DNA of 64,000 bases from Pelomonas sp963422775. Lineage in GTDB: Bacteria > Pseudomonadota > Gammaproteobacteria > Burkholderiales > Burkholderiaceae_C. The notes under the pieces are model-generated. The model was given only the letters and a program-made list of their open reading frames with translations. It was not told the origin of the DNA and made no database searches. The DNA lies in assembly GCA_963422775.4 (NCBI GenBank), contig CAUJSJ030000109.1, positions 1 to 64,000 of the forward strand, read 5' to 3'. Of this stretch, positions 8,697 to 18,102 are shown one piece after another (the stretch's first letter is position 1; the number at the start of each line of letters is the position of its first letter). The translations under genes were made by a program, and so were the position numbers.

Positions 8697-9164
8697 TGGC
8701 TGCTGAAGCCGGTGATGGAGCCGCTGGCGCTGACGGCCGCCGGCCTGAACCTCGTGCAGACGGCTATGCGCGTCGCCAACCGCGTGCAGCTGCTCGCGGC
8801 ACTGGACCTGCTGACCGGCAACGCCATGGGCGCCGCCTTCACGCCAGCCCAGCGCAAGGCGATGACGATGCTGGCGGTGCAGCTGCACGGCCAGGGCTTT
8901 GCGATCGGCCTGGTGTTCTTCGGCATCTCCTGCGTGATCTGCGGCGCGCTGATCGCCCACAGCGGCTTGGTGCCCCGCATCCTGGGCTGGCTGCCGGCCC
9001 TGGCGGGCGTGGCCTGCCTCGTCAACAGCATCGCGCTGCTGCTGGCGCCGTCGTTCGCCGGGCTGTTGTTCCCGGCGGTGATGTTGCCGGTGCTGGTCGG
9101 CGAAACAAGTTTTGCGCTGTGGCTGACGCTGAGCGCCCGGCCACCGCGCACCCGACTCGCCTAG
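8697..9164 (+). pseudogene. DUF4386 integral membrane protein, 5'-truncated
   Basis: The frame encodes the second half of a DUF4386-type membrane protein: 'LLKPVMEPLALTAAG', 'AVQLHGQGFAIGLVFFG', 'VPRILGWLPALAGVACLVNSIALLLAP'. Homology continues upstream of the GTG/ATG at 8712/8715 and stops at an in-frame TGA at 8694. The usual first 90 or so residues, with two or three helices, are absent in every upstream frame. Family proteins are about 220-240 residues; this one is at most 156. The last four bases overlap the convergent chemoreceptor gene. It is most likely a remnant. A functional short protein from GTG 8712 cannot be ruled out. Confidence 0.65.
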
Positions 9165-10726
9165 CCGGCCTGACGGCCGCCCAGCTTGAACAGGGCCACT
9201 GCGGCCGCAAGTTCCTCCGCCTGGCCCTTGAGGCTGTCTGCAGAGGCGGTACTCTGCTCGACCAGTGCTGCGTTCTGCTGCGTCGCATGGTCCATCTGGT
9301 TCAGCGCTGCGCTGACCTGCGTCACGCCAGCGCTCTGCGCACTGCTGGCACCGCTGATCTCGCCCATGATGTCGGTCACGCGCCGGATGGCGGTCACCAC
9401 CTCCTGCATCGTGGCGCCGGCCTGATCGACCAGGGCGCTGCCCTTGTCGACGCGCGCGACGCTGTCGGAAATCAGGGCCTTGATCTCCTTGGCAGCCTCG
9501 GCGCTGCGGCCGGCCAGGCTGCGCACCTCGGAGGCCACGACGGCGAAGCCGCGGCCCTGCTCGCCCGCGCGAGCCGCCTCGACAGCGGCGTTCAAGGCCA
9601 GGATGTTGGTCTGGAAGGCGATGCCGTCGATGACGCCGATGATGTCGCCGATGCGGCGGGAGCTGTCGTTGATCTCCTTCATCGTCTGCACCACCTGGCT
9701 GACGACCTCCCCGCCCTGCGCCGCAACAGTGGACGCGCCCTGCGCGAGCTGGTTGGCCTCGCGGGCGTTTTCGGCGCTTTGCTGCACGGTCTGTCCAAGC
9801 AACTGCATCGACGACGCCGTCTCTTCCAGCGCACCGGCCTGCTGCTCGGTGCGCTGGCACAGGTCCAGGCTGCCTGAAGCGATCTCGGCGCTGGCGATGC
9901 GCACGCTGTCGGCATTGCTCAGCACGCGGCCGACCACGCCACGCAGGGACTCCTGCATGGCCTGAATGCTCTCCAGGATGCGGCCCATCTCGTCGCGGCT
10001 GGAGGCTTGCAGATCCTGGGTCAGGTCGCCGGCGGCAATGCGCCGGGCGGCGCGCACGGCTTCGCGGGCCGGTGCGGTCAGCGTGCCCGTGATCCACCAG
10101 CCCAGGCCGGCGGCCGCGGCGGCAGCCAGCACGGCCACGACGAGCAGCAGGTTGCGTCCTGAGGCATAGGCCGCGTTGGCATCGGCCTGGCCTTCCTCGG
10201 TGGCCTTGCGCTGCGCCTCACCCAGCCGGGCAAGCGCACCGACGTAGGCGTCGGTGAACTGGCGCAGCGATTTCTCGTTGAGCTGCTGGCGCGCGGCGTC
10301 CATGTCACCGCTCTTGACCGCCTCGCCTGCCTTGGCCAGCGCTGCCGCGAAAGCCGGCTCCGCCGCCACGACGGCCTTCAGTGCGGTGCGCCCCTCGTCG
10401 GCGTCGATGGCCGCCTCGATGGCCTGCCGCGTGCGCTTGCCCTCGGCGCTCAGGCGCTCGACGACCTTGAGCTGGGCCTGGATGTCGTCGACGCTGTCCG
10501 TCAGCACGGCCTGGGCCAGCGCCCTCAGCACCGCCTGGGCCTGCGCTTCCAGCTGCAGGGCCAGCACTTCGCCACGGGTGTCATGCACCAGCAGCGACTG
10601 CATGGCGCCATTGAGCGCCCCGAGGCGCGACACCCCGAAGGCAACGCTGACCAGGATCAGCAGCACCAGGGCGGCGAACGCCACCCCCAGACGCACGCCG
10701 ATGGCGCGCCGCATCAGATTCAACAT
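9161..10726 (-). CDS. Methyl-accepting chemotaxis protein (4HB-type sensor)
   Basis: A 521-residue chemoreceptor with TM1 at about 10-30, a helical periplasmic sensor with four-helix-bundle character (about 35-190), TM2 at about 192-212, a HAMP domain, and a long methyl-accepting coiled coil. The signalling tip is canonical: 'DIIGVIDGIAFQTNILALN' followed by 'AAVEAARAGEQGRGFAVVA'. There is no C-terminal CheR-binding pentapeptide. It lies 42 bp downstream of a phosphate-type binding-protein gene on the same strand, so the receptor may read out that ligand-loaded protein (inference). No other chemotaxis genes are in the window. Confidence 0.95.
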   Translation of the reverse strand: MLNLMRRAIGVRLGVAFAALVLLILVSVAFGVSRLGALNGAMQSLLVHDTRGEVLALQLEAQAQAVLRALAQAVLTDSVDDIQAQLKVVERLSAEGKRTRQAIEAAIDADEGRTALKAVVAAEPAFAAALAKAGEAVKSGDMDAARQQLNEKSLRQFTDAYVGALARLGEAQRKATEEGQADANAAYASGRNLLLVVAVLAAAAAAGLGWWITGTLTAPAREAVRAARRIAAGDLTQDLQASSRDEMGRILESIQAMQESLRGVVGRVLSNADSVRIASAEIASGSLDLCQRTEQQAGALEETASSMQLLGQTVQQSAENAREANQLAQGASTVAAQGGEVVSQVVQTMKEINDSSRRIGDIIGVIDGIAFQTNILALNAAVEAARAGEQGRGFAVVASEVRSLAGRSAEAAKEIKALISDSVARVDKGSALVDQAGATMQEVVTAIRRVTDIMGEISGASSAQSAGVTQVSAALNQMDHATQQNAALVEQSTASADSLKGQAEELAAAVALFKLGGRQAG

Positions 10727-10768
10727 GAGCCCGTCCTCGATTGGCTGGCAGTCGGCGTGAGCGCCGGA

Positions 10769-11530
10769 TCAGAGGTCCTTGGCTTCCTTGGCGAAGGCGT
10801 CGATGACGGCCTTGGCGGCAGGCTTGGGTGCGCCCATCGTCACCAGCGCCAGCGGGCGCTGCAGCTTCTTGGTGTCGATGATCTTGTTCTTGCCCGCGTC
10901 GACGAAGCCCTTGCCGACGCCGGTGATGCCGGCCTCGTCACCGCTGACCATCTCGGCCGCGCGCTTCACGCTCGTCTGCGGCTTGACGGCCGGGCCGTAC
11001 TCGGCGCCGCCCATGACGTTTTTCTTCACCATGGCGCGGGTGCCGCCGGTCGTCGAGTCGCTGTAGACGACGATGGCCTGGTCCTTGCCGCCGACGTCCT
11101 TCCAGTTGCCGATCTTGCCGGTGTGGATGTCCCGCAGTTGCTCCCACGTCAGCTTGCCCACCGGGTTGCTCGGGTGCACGACGAAGACGATCTCGTCCTT
11201 CTTCAGCTCGAAGAACTGCAGCGCCTTGGGGTCGACCTTCTTGCCGGCGACGGCGGCGGCTTCGATGGCGATGTCCAGCGGCTCGGACACCATGGCCACG
11301 TCGCTCGTGCCCTCGGCCAGGTCCACCAGGCCCTTGCCCGTGCCAGAGCCGATGATCGCCAGCGTGTGGCCAGTGCTCTTCTCGACCGCAGCCTTGGTCG
11401 GCGCCACGACGACATTCAGCACGGTGGAAGCACCCGTGATCTTGATCGTGTCGGCAAGCGCGGCGCCGGTCATCGCGGTCAGGGCGAGCGTGGCAAGGGT
11501 CAGGAGGCAGAGGCTGAAGCGGGTGTTCAT
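10769..11530 (-). CDS. PstS-like periplasmic substrate-binding protein
   Basis: A 253-residue protein with a cleavable signal peptide (cleavage after ALA-D, about 27) and a PBP-like fold: 'IKITGASTVLNVV' at the mature N-terminus, then 'GSGTGKGLVDLAEGTSDVAMVS' and 'VVYSDSTTGGTRAMVKKNVMGG'. These resemble phosphate-binding proteins, in which Ser/Thr/Gly residues hold the oxyanion. No pst permease or ATPase genes lie nearby; the neighbour is a chemoreceptor, suggesting a sensory rather than transport role. ATG 11530 is preceded by a weak TGGAAA site. An upstream ATG 14 codons earlier would spoil the signal peptide. Confidence 0.85.
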   Translation of the reverse strand: MNTRFSLCLLTLATLALTAMTGAALADTIKITGASTVLNVVVAPTKAAVEKSTGHTLAIIGSGTGKGLVDLAEGTSDVAMVSEPLDIAIEAAAVAGKKVDPKALQFFELKKDEIVFVVHPSNPVGKLTWEQLRDIHTGKIGNWKDVGGKDQAIVVYSDSTTGGTRAMVKKNVMGGAEYGPAVKPQTSVKRAAEMVSGDEAGITGVGKGFVDAGKNKIIDTKKLQRPLALVTMGAPKPAAKAVIDAFAKEAKDL

Positions 11531-11857
11531 GCGTGATTTCCAATCGAATGCGTTGGTGGAGGAACCATCCATCGGTCGAACCTGTCGGGGGGCTCAAATG
11601 GCCGCGGCAGTTTATGGAAACGAATCCATCGGATGCATCATTTGTGACTCGGCGACAAACTTGTTCCGATATTTCGTCGAAAAGTTTGCACTCGGATGAC
11701 AGCGCTACCAAGAAACGCGGCGCGGTCGCGACATCGGCGCATCACCCCCCCCTGTGGTGCATGCCGAGGTGCCCCGACTCAAGGCTGCAGTCCGATCTGA
11801 AGGCCCTGCACGAATGTGCGCCGGCATGCTGAAATCGCGCCACTTCAGGAGACTCCC
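11531..11857. other. 327-bp divergent intergenic region
   Basis: It separates the binding-protein gene (minus) from the VOC-family gene (plus). Its first 170 bases are clearly less GC-rich than the surroundings, with runs such as AAACTTGTTCCGATATTTCG, as expected of a promoter region. I looked for a PhoB box (paired CTGTCAT-like repeats) and saw no convincing one. No ORF here looks real. Confidence 0.5.
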
Positions 11858-12244
11858 ATGAAACGCGTGACCGGCATCGGCGGCATCTTCTTCAAGTCCC
11901 GCGACCCCGCGGCCCTGGCCGACTGGTACCGCACCCACCTCGGCGTGGACGTCCAGCCCTGGGGTGGCGCCGCCTTCAGCTGGGTGACGCCGGACAACCC
12001 GGGTGGCGTCGGCACGACGATCTGGACGGCTTTCAAGGCCGAGACCGAGTACTTCGCGCCGAGCACGGCGCCCTTCATGGTCAATTACCGCGTGGCCGAC
12101 CTGCACGGGCTGATCGCCGCGCTGCGGGCCGAGGGCTGCAATGTCGTGGGCGAGCCGCAGGACTCGGAGTACGGCAAGTTCGGCTGGGTCGTGGACCCTG
12201 ACGGCAACAAGATCGAGCTTTGGGAGCCGCCGGCGGGCCAGTAG
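11858..12244 (+). CDS. VOC-family (glyoxalase/bleomycin-resistance fold) protein
   Basis: A 128-residue single-domain protein with two beta-alpha-beta-beta-beta units: 'IGGIFFKSRDPAALADWYRTHLGV' at the start and 'YGKFGWVVDPDGNKIELWEPP' at the end. The final Glu in 'IELWE' and the early acidic positions are where metal ligands sit in the family. The reaction is not predictable; members range from glyoxalases to resistance proteins and dioxygenases. CAGGAG seven bases before ATG fixes the start. It stands alone, with no operon partner. Confidence 0.88.
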   Translation: MKRVTGIGGIFFKSRDPAALADWYRTHLGVDVQPWGGAAFSWVTPDNPGGVGTTIWTAFKAETEYFAPSTAPFMVNYRVADLHGLIAALRAEGCNVVGEPQDSEYGKFGWVVDPDGNKIELWEPPAGQ

Positions 12245-12252
12245 CCTCGACT

Positions 12253-12271
12253 GCCGCGGTGGACCCGCGGC
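12253..12271 (+). terminator. Possible terminator hairpin after the VOC gene
   Basis: A 7-bp perfect stem GCCGCGG / CCGCGGC with a five-base loop, nine bases after the VOC stop codon. It has no T tract, so it would be a weak or Rho-assisted terminator at best. Confidence 0.35.
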
Positions 12272-12376
12272 CGATGAGCGGCAGCAATCTGCGCCCGGTC
12301 AAGCAGATCTGATCCGCGAGCATGGTTTCTGAGCCACTGCTCGCGCCGCTCGCCGGCCAGGCTGCTAGATTGGCCG

Positions 12377-15190
12377 ATGGTCAGCGCTGCGGCATCCCAG
12401 CATCCCCTGTCCTTCTTTGCCACTGACGCAGAGCTGGCAGTGCTGGAGTCCACGCTGCGCGCGCTGCCGGCAGCCATTTCCGAGGACCGCCTGCGCACAC
12501 AGGCTGCGCTCAGCTGGCAGCTGCGCCAGCGTGACACCGGCCGCGCGCTGGCACTGGCCGACGAGGTCGACGGCCATCTCCAGGCCGATGTGCTCTCCGG
12601 CGCCACCGAGGCGCGCCGCCTCGCCGCCCGGCTGATGCTGGTGCGCGCGGAGGCCGACTGGCTGTTCGCGCGGCTGGACGCGGCCAAGGCGCGCACGACC
12701 GCGGCGCAGGAGGCCTTCGCAGCGCTGGACGACGCCATCGGCATCGCCGATGCGCACTGGGCGACCGCCATGCTGGCGCAGGACGTTGGCGACGTGCGCG
12801 GCCGGTCGCGGGCAGCGGCGGCCATGCAAGCGGCCGCGCAAGGCGTCGACGTCGACCGCTGTCAGATGGCCGAGGTCGCGTTGGCGTACTGGTCAGCCTG
12901 GGCGCCGGACAGTGCACGACACGAAGAGGCCATGCGGCAGATCGGAGTCAACGCGGCCACGTTGAGCACGGCCGTGGCCTGCTGGATGCAGGACTTCTGG
13001 GGCGCCATCTGCTTCAAGCGCGGCAACCTGGCCGAGTCGATCCGGCACACGATCGCGGCCAGCACGCATGCGCTGGCCAGCGGGCAGATCCGCCGGGCCA
13101 TCGTCGCGCTGTCCAACACCGGGGACCGCTTCAGCTCCCTCAACGACTACGACACCGCCCTCGTCTGGATGGAGCGCGGCCTCGCGCTGGCGCGGCGGGG
13201 CGGTTGGCCGGGCCCGCTGGGCGTGGCGCTACTGCACACGGCCGGCACACTGCGCAAGCTGCGGCGCCTGGACGCGGCGCACAGCATGCTCACCGAGGCG
13301 CTGCAGCGGATGGAGCCGCTGGCGGGCTCGCGCAACTATGCGGGCGCACTGTCTTATCTGGCCGAACTGGAGCTGGATCGGGGTGCGTTTGACCGCGCAC
13401 TGACCGCCTTCGAACGGCTGGCCGAACGTGCGGCCGCGCTGGGCTCGATCGACCTGCAGTCCGAGGCGATGCGCGGCCGCGCCCAGGCACTGCTGGGCCT
13501 GCAGCAACTGCCAGCGGCGCTGGCGGCGGCACAGGCCGCGCTGGCCTTCAACCCCGGCGCCAACGAGCACCAGATCGACATGCGGCTGCTGCTGGCGGAC
13601 CTGCACGCCGCGCCGGGCCTGCCGGCCGGCCATGAGCGCGCGCGCTACCTGCAAGAGGCGCTGGATCTTGCCCGGCAGGTCGACGGCATGATCGTCCCCA
13701 GCCAGATCCTGGAGAAGCTGGCCGCAGTGCACGCCGACGGCGGCGACTTCCAGCGGGCCTACGCGTTCAGCCAGTCGGCCATGCAAGCACGCGAACGCTC
13801 CCGCAGTCTGGAGGCCGGCAACCGCGCCATCGCCATCGAGGTGGCCTACGAGACCGAGCAGATCCGCGCCGACGCTGAGCACCAGCGCCAGCTGGCCGAG
13901 GCGCTTGCCGGGCGGGCGAAGCTGTTGGAGGAGGCCAACCGCACGCTGGAGCATCTGGGCAGCGTGGGCCGCGACATCACCGCGAACCTGGGCGCCGACG
14001 CCATCTTCGCGGCGCTGCAGCACCATGTGCACGGGCTGCTGGACGCCAACACGCTGATGATCTATCGGCTGGAAGAGGAGCAGCAGCAGCTGACCCTGGT
14101 GTTCGGCGTGGAGGCCGAGCGGCCCATCCCGCCCCATTTCCTCAGCCTGGCCGACCCGCAGAGCCTTTGCGCACGCTGCGCCCGCGAACTGCGGGAGATC
14201 GTCATCCACGAGTCGCCCGACAGCGCCGGCATCGTCGCCGGCACGCTGGACACGCAAAGCCTGATGTACGCGCCGCTGTTGGTGGGGCAGCGGCTGCTGG
14301 GCGTCATGTCCATCCAGGCGCTGCGGCCGCATGCCTACCGTGAACGCGAGATTGCCATCTTCCGCACGCTATGCGCCTACGGTGCGATCGCGCTGGCCAA
14401 TGCCGAGGCGCAGGAGCAGATCCTGCAGGCCCGCAAGCTGGCATCGCTCGGGCGGCTCGTCACCGGCATGGCACACGAGCTGAACACGCCCATCGGCAAC
14501 GCCGTCATCGCCGCCTCCACGCTGGAGGAGAACGCCGTCGAACTCGCCCGGGCGGTGGAGCGGGGTGAGCTGAAGAAGTCCACGCTGACAGCCTTCCTGC
14601 AGAACGCGATCCCGGCGGCGCAGCTGATCGAGCGCTCCTGCCAGCGCGCCGGCAAGCTGGTAACCACCTTCAAGCAGATCGCCACCGAGCAGGCCTCGGC
14701 GCAGCGCCACCCTTTCGACCTGCGCACCGCCGTGGACGGGGCGCTGGCGGTGTTCCAGAAGACCTCCGGCAGCGCGTCGCTGCGGGTCAGCAGCGACGTC
14801 CCCGAGGGCATCCTGTGCGACACCTACCCGGCCTCGCTGCACCAGGTGCTGGCCCACCTGCTGGACAACGCGGCCACGCACGCCTTCGACGGCAGCGACG
14901 GCGGCACCATCCGCGTCGCCGCCCAGGTGAAGGACGGCACCGTCCGGCTGCAGGTGAGTGACGACGGCAAGGGCATGAGCGCGGACACGCTGGCCAAGGT
15001 TTTCGACCCGTTCTTCACAACGCAGCTGGGCATTGGCGGCCCGGGACTGGGCCTGACGGTGGCCCTCAACATCGCCACCGGCATCCTCGGCGGGTCGCTC
15101 CAGGCCAGTTCGGAACTGGGCCGGGGCTCCAGCTTCACGCTCAAGTTTCCGTTGGCTGCGCCCCGCCGCGTCGGCACCGCTACTGATTGA
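12377..15190 (+). CDS. Large soluble TPR-GAF sensor histidine kinase (orphan)
   Basis: A 937-residue protein without a signal peptide or membrane helix. Residues about 1-480 are helical TPR-like repeats. A coiled coil follows (about 485-530), then a GAF domain (about 535-680), a dimerisation/phosphoacceptor helix with H700 in 'GMAHELNTPIGN', and an ATPase domain ('LLDNAATHAFDG', 'DDGKGMSADTLAKVFDPFFTT', 'GGPGLGLTVA'). All catalytic boxes are present. No response regulator is adjacent, so the partner is elsewhere. A TAGATT box five bases before the ATG and the lack of a ribosome site suggest a leaderless mRNA. The 3' end overlaps the convergent PBP1A gene by 11 bases. Confidence 0.93.
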   Translation: MVSAAASQHPLSFFATDAELAVLESTLRALPAAISEDRLRTQAALSWQLRQRDTGRALALADEVDGHLQADVLSGATEARRLAARLMLVRAEADWLFARLDAAKARTTAAQEAFAALDDAIGIADAHWATAMLAQDVGDVRGRSRAAAAMQAAAQGVDVDRCQMAEVALAYWSAWAPDSARHEEAMRQIGVNAATLSTAVACWMQDFWGAICFKRGNLAESIRHTIAASTHALASGQIRRAIVALSNTGDRFSSLNDYDTALVWMERGLALARRGGWPGPLGVALLHTAGTLRKLRRLDAAHSMLTEALQRMEPLAGSRNYAGALSYLAELELDRGAFDRALTAFERLAERAAALGSIDLQSEAMRGRAQALLGLQQLPAALAAAQAALAFNPGANEHQIDMRLLLADLHAAPGLPAGHERARYLQEALDLARQVDGMIVPSQILEKLAAVHADGGDFQRAYAFSQSAMQARERSRSLEAGNRAIAIEVAYETEQIRADAEHQRQLAEALAGRAKLLEEANRTLEHLGSVGRDITANLGADAIFAALQHHVHGLLDANTLMIYRLEEEQQQLTLVFGVEAERPIPPHFLSLADPQSLCARCARELREIVIHESPDSAGIVAGTLDTQSLMYAPLLVGQRLLGVMSIQALRPHAYREREIAIFRTLCAYGAIALANAEAQEQILQARKLASLGRLVTGMAHELNTPIGNAVIAASTLEENAVELARAVERGELKKSTLTAFLQNAIPAAQLIERSCQRAGKLVTTFKQIATEQASAQRHPFDLRTAVDGALAVFQKTSGSASLRVSSDVPEGILCDTYPASLHQVLAHLLDNAATHAFDGSDGGTIRVAAQVKDGTVRLQVSDDGKGMSADTLAKVFDPFFTTQLGIGGPGLGLTVALNIATGILGGSLQASSELGRGSSFTLKFPLAAPRRVGTATD

Positions 15191-17435
15191 TCGGCGGTGC
15201 CGAGGTCGCCGGCTCGGACGCCGCCTCCTCGGGCGCTGCCGCCACGGCGGGCAGGCCGATGCGCGCGATCGCCAGATCGCCCGCGAACTCGCTGTAGAAC
15301 CAGTTGCCGTCCTGCTGCACCAGGCCCTCGCTCGGTGGCGCCAGCTGCGTGTTGGGCTGGCCCTTGAGCGCGACGGCCATCGTCGCGGCCCAGACGGGCA
15401 GGGCCAGGCCGCCGCCGGTCTCACGCTCGCCCAGGGACTTGGGCTGCGGATAGCCGATCCACACCGCGCCGGCCCGCGTGGCCTGGAAGCCGCAGAACCA
15501 GGCGTCGACGGCGTCGTTGGTCGTGCCCGTCTTGCCGTAGAGGTCCCAGCGGCCCAGCAGGGCGCTGGCCCGCGCCCCCGTGCCCTCGCGCGCCACGGCG
15601 GCCAGCAGTTGCGAGGTCATGAAGGCATTGCGCGCGCTGACGGCCTGACGGGGTTTGGGTGGCTCGGCCTGCCAGATCGTCTCGCCCTGGGCGTCCTGCA
15701 CGCGCTGGATCAGCCAGCCCGTGCGAAGCTGGCCCTCATTGGCGAAGGCGGCGTAGGCCTGGGCCATCTGCAGCGGCGTGACGGCGCCGGTACCGAGCGC
15801 GATCGTCAGGTTCAGCGGCTGCCTTTCCTCATCAAGGCCGAAGCGCGCGGACCAGGCGCGCGCCCGCTGCGGCCCCAAGGCCTGGGCGACACGGATGGTC
15901 ACCATGTTCTTGGACCGGGCCAGGCCCTGGCGCAGCGACAGCGCCTCCTCGTACTGGCCGTCGTAGTTGCGCGGCGCCCAGTCGCCCTGCTCGAAGGGTT
16001 GGTCGCTGACCAGCGTGCCGGCCCAGGCGCCCTGCTCGATCAGCGCCGAGTAGATGAAGGGCTTGAAGGCCGAGCCGGGCTGGCGCCAGGCCTGGGTGGC
16101 GGAGTTGAACTGGTTGCGCGTGAAGTCGAAGCCCCCAACCAGTGCGCGGATGGCGCCGGTGGCCGGGTCCAGCGTGACGACGGCGCCCTCGGCCTGCGGC
16201 GTCTGGCTGACCTGCCACTGCTTGCCCGACTCCAGCATGCGCAGCACGGCGCCGCGCTTGAGGTTCTGCAGGGGGCGCATGGCCTGGCCCTTCAGGCTGA
16301 CCTTCTCGCCGTCGCCCAGCACCAGCTCGGCGGCGCCCTTGTCGACCTTGAGCAGCACGGCCGTGCGCAGTTCGCCGAGATCGGGGTGGGCATCGAAGGC
16401 AGCGTCCAGCGCGTCGTCCAGGCCGTCGCCCTCCGGCAGGTCGACGGTCGCCTCGGGCCCGCGGAAGGGCTGGCGGCGCTCCAGCTCGAAGAGGGCGTGG
16501 CGCAGCGCCTCCTGCGCGGCCGCCTGCTCGGCGTAGAGCAACGTCGTCGTCACCGTGAGGCCGCGCGTGTAGGCGGCCTCGCCGAAGCGGGTCAGCATCT
16601 CCTGGCGCACCTGCTCGGCGGCATGGTCGGCAATGCCAGCCATGCGCTTGGGGCGCTGGATGGCGAGGGGTTGCTCGCGCGCCGCCTTGGCCTGCTCGGC
16701 GGTGACGAGCCCGACCGCCACCAGGCGCTCCAGCACGACGGCCTGGCGCCGCTTGGCGCGGCCGAGGTTCTGCACCGGGTTGAAGCCCATCGGGTTCTTG
16801 GGCAGGCCGATCAGCAGTGCCATCTCGCCGGTGCTGAGCTTGTCCAGCCCCTTGCCGAAGTAGCGCTCGGACGCCGACGCGAAGCCGTAGGCGCGGTTGC
16901 CGAGGAAGATCTGGTTCATGTAGATCTCGAGGATCTGCTCCTTGCTCAGCGCATGCTCGATCTTGATCGCCAGCAGCGCCTCGACGACCTTGCGCGACCA
17001 GCGCTGCTCCTTCGTCAGGTAGGTGTCGCGGGCCAGCTGCTGGGTGATGGTCGACGCGCCGTGCAGCGGGCCGCCGTGGGTCAGGTTGCGGAACATCGCG
17101 CGCACGATGCCGCCGAAGTCGATGCCCGAGTGCGCGTAGAAGTCCGTGTCCTCCACGGCCAGCAGCGCATCCTGCATGGGCTTGGGGATGTCCTTGAGTG
17201 CAACGAAGCGGCGGCGCTCGGCGCCGAACTCGCCCAGCAGCTGGCCGTCGGCGCTCATCACGCGCAGCGGCTGGTGGGGCTGGTAGTCGGTCAGCACATC
17301 CAGCGCCGGCAGCTGCTGCCACAGGAAGATCGCGACGATGGCGCCGACCAGCAGGAGCACCAGCGGCAGGCCCAGCACGGCCATCAACCAGGGACGGGCC
17401 AGGAGGGCCTGAAAGAAGGCGGAACGACGCAGCAC
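15180..17435 (-). CDS. mrcA: Penicillin-binding protein 1A (bifunctional transglycosylase/transpeptidase)
   Basis: A 751-residue class A PBP that polymerises and cross-links peptidoglycan at the inner membrane. It has an N-terminal TM helix (about 16-38), then a GT51 glycosyltransferase domain with catalytic Glu in 'AVEDTDFYAHSG' and 'GASTITQQLARDTYL'. The transpeptidase domain has 'GSAFKPFIYSA' (SxxK), 'SKNMVTIR' (SxN) and 'YGKTGTTNDA' (KTG). The Pro/Ala/Glu-rich C-terminal tail is variable in the family. The length is slightly shorter than typical PBP1A. A TPR lipoprotein-like gene begins 12 bp upstream on the same strand, so the two are probably co-transcribed. Confidence 0.95.
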   Translation of the reverse strand: MLRRSAFFQALLARPWLMAVLGLPLVLLLVGAIVAIFLWQQLPALDVLTDYQPHQPLRVMSADGQLLGEFGAERRRFVALKDIPKPMQDALLAVEDTDFYAHSGIDFGGIVRAMFRNLTHGGPLHGASTITQQLARDTYLTKEQRWSRKVVEALLAIKIEHALSKEQILEIYMNQIFLGNRAYGFASASERYFGKGLDKLSTGEMALLIGLPKNPMGFNPVQNLGRAKRRQAVVLERLVAVGLVTAEQAKAAREQPLAIQRPKRMAGIADHAAEQVRQEMLTRFGEAAYTRGLTVTTTLLYAEQAAAQEALRHALFELERRQPFRGPEATVDLPEGDGLDDALDAAFDAHPDLGELRTAVLLKVDKGAAELVLGDGEKVSLKGQAMRPLQNLKRGAVLRMLESGKQWQVSQTPQAEGAVVTLDPATGAIRALVGGFDFTRNQFNSATQAWRQPGSAFKPFIYSALIEQGAWAGTLVSDQPFEQGDWAPRNYDGQYEEALSLRQGLARSKNMVTIRVAQALGPQRARAWSARFGLDEERQPLNLTIALGTGAVTPLQMAQAYAAFANEGQLRTGWLIQRVQDAQGETIWQAEPPKPRQAVSARNAFMTSQLLAAVAREGTGARASALLGRWDLYGKTGTTNDAVDAWFCGFQATRAGAVWIGYPQPKSLGERETGGGLALPVWAATMAVALKGQPNTQLAPPSEGLVQQDGNWFYSEFAGDLAIARIGLPAVAAAPEEAASEPATSAPPINQ

Positions 17436-17447
17436 GGGAGCGGGGCT

Positions 17448-17900
17448 TTACTTCTTGGCCTTGAAGGCGGTGATGGCGCGTGCCAGGTCTTCGCGTTCCT
17501 CGCAGCCGGCGGGGCAGAGCTGGGCCAGCACGGCCAGGCGCTTCTCGGCGCTGGCGACATCACCCTTCATCAGGTAGAGCTCGCCCAGGTATTCGTTGGC
17601 GCCGCGGTGGCCGGGGGCGATGCGCAGGGCTTCGAGGTAGTGGCTCTCGGCCTGGGCCAGGTCGGGCGCGGCCTGCTTGCGCAGCGTGTAGCCCATCAGG
17701 TTGTTCCAGTCGGCACTTGCAGCCTGCGGTTGAGCGCGCAATGCGGCCAGCGCACCGGCCCAGTCCTTGGCGGCAATGAGGCGGCGCGGCGCGGCCAGCG
17801 TGTCGGTGGCGGCTGAGCTGATCTCGGGCGGCGGGCTCATGTCGGCCGCCCAGGTGGGGCTGGTCGACAGCAGCAGGGCTGTCAGGGCAAGCAGGCGCAT
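17448..17900 (-). CDS. Secreted TPR-repeat protein upstream of PBP1A
   Basis: A 150-residue protein with a signal peptide (cleavage after TWA-A, about 18) and two to three TPR-like helical hairpins ('WNNLMGYTLRKQA', 'AESHYLEALRIAPGHRGANEYLGELYLMKGD'). The C-terminal 'LCPAGCEEREDLARAI' segment carries two Cys. It lies 12 bp before the PBP1A start, so it probably shares its transcript and could help position cell-wall synthesis (inference). TPR proteins with this layout are common and poorly characterised. Confidence 0.82.
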   Translation of the reverse strand: MRLLALTALLLSTSPTWAADMSPPPEISSAATDTLAAPRRLIAAKDWAGALAALRAQPQAASADWNNLMGYTLRKQAAPDLAQAESHYLEALRIAPGHRGANEYLGELYLMKGDVASAEKRLAVLAQLCPAGCEEREDLARAITAFKAKK

Positions 17901-18102
17901 GTCGTCTCCTCGTTCGGATGGGGCCGCAGCTTAGCGCCCCGGGGGCCGCCAGCAGGCGTCGTGTCGTAAGTCATGGTGTCGTCGCGCCGTCGGTCGTCGC
18001 CGCGGCTTCGTCGGGCGATCCGCGGGCTTCGTCCGGCGGCGGCTGACTGCAGCGCCTGCGATCTCTACCTTTGCGCCATCGACAACCCCCTTGGAGATCG
18101 CC

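Noticed and set aside
11531..11857. A PhoB box in front of the phosphate-type binding-protein gene
   Set aside because: No pair of CTGTCAT-like half sites with the expected spacing was found by eye.
15609..17816. A 735-codon plus-strand open frame opposite PBP1A
   Set aside because: Antisense shadow; the PBP1A active-site motifs on the minus strand settle the coding strand.
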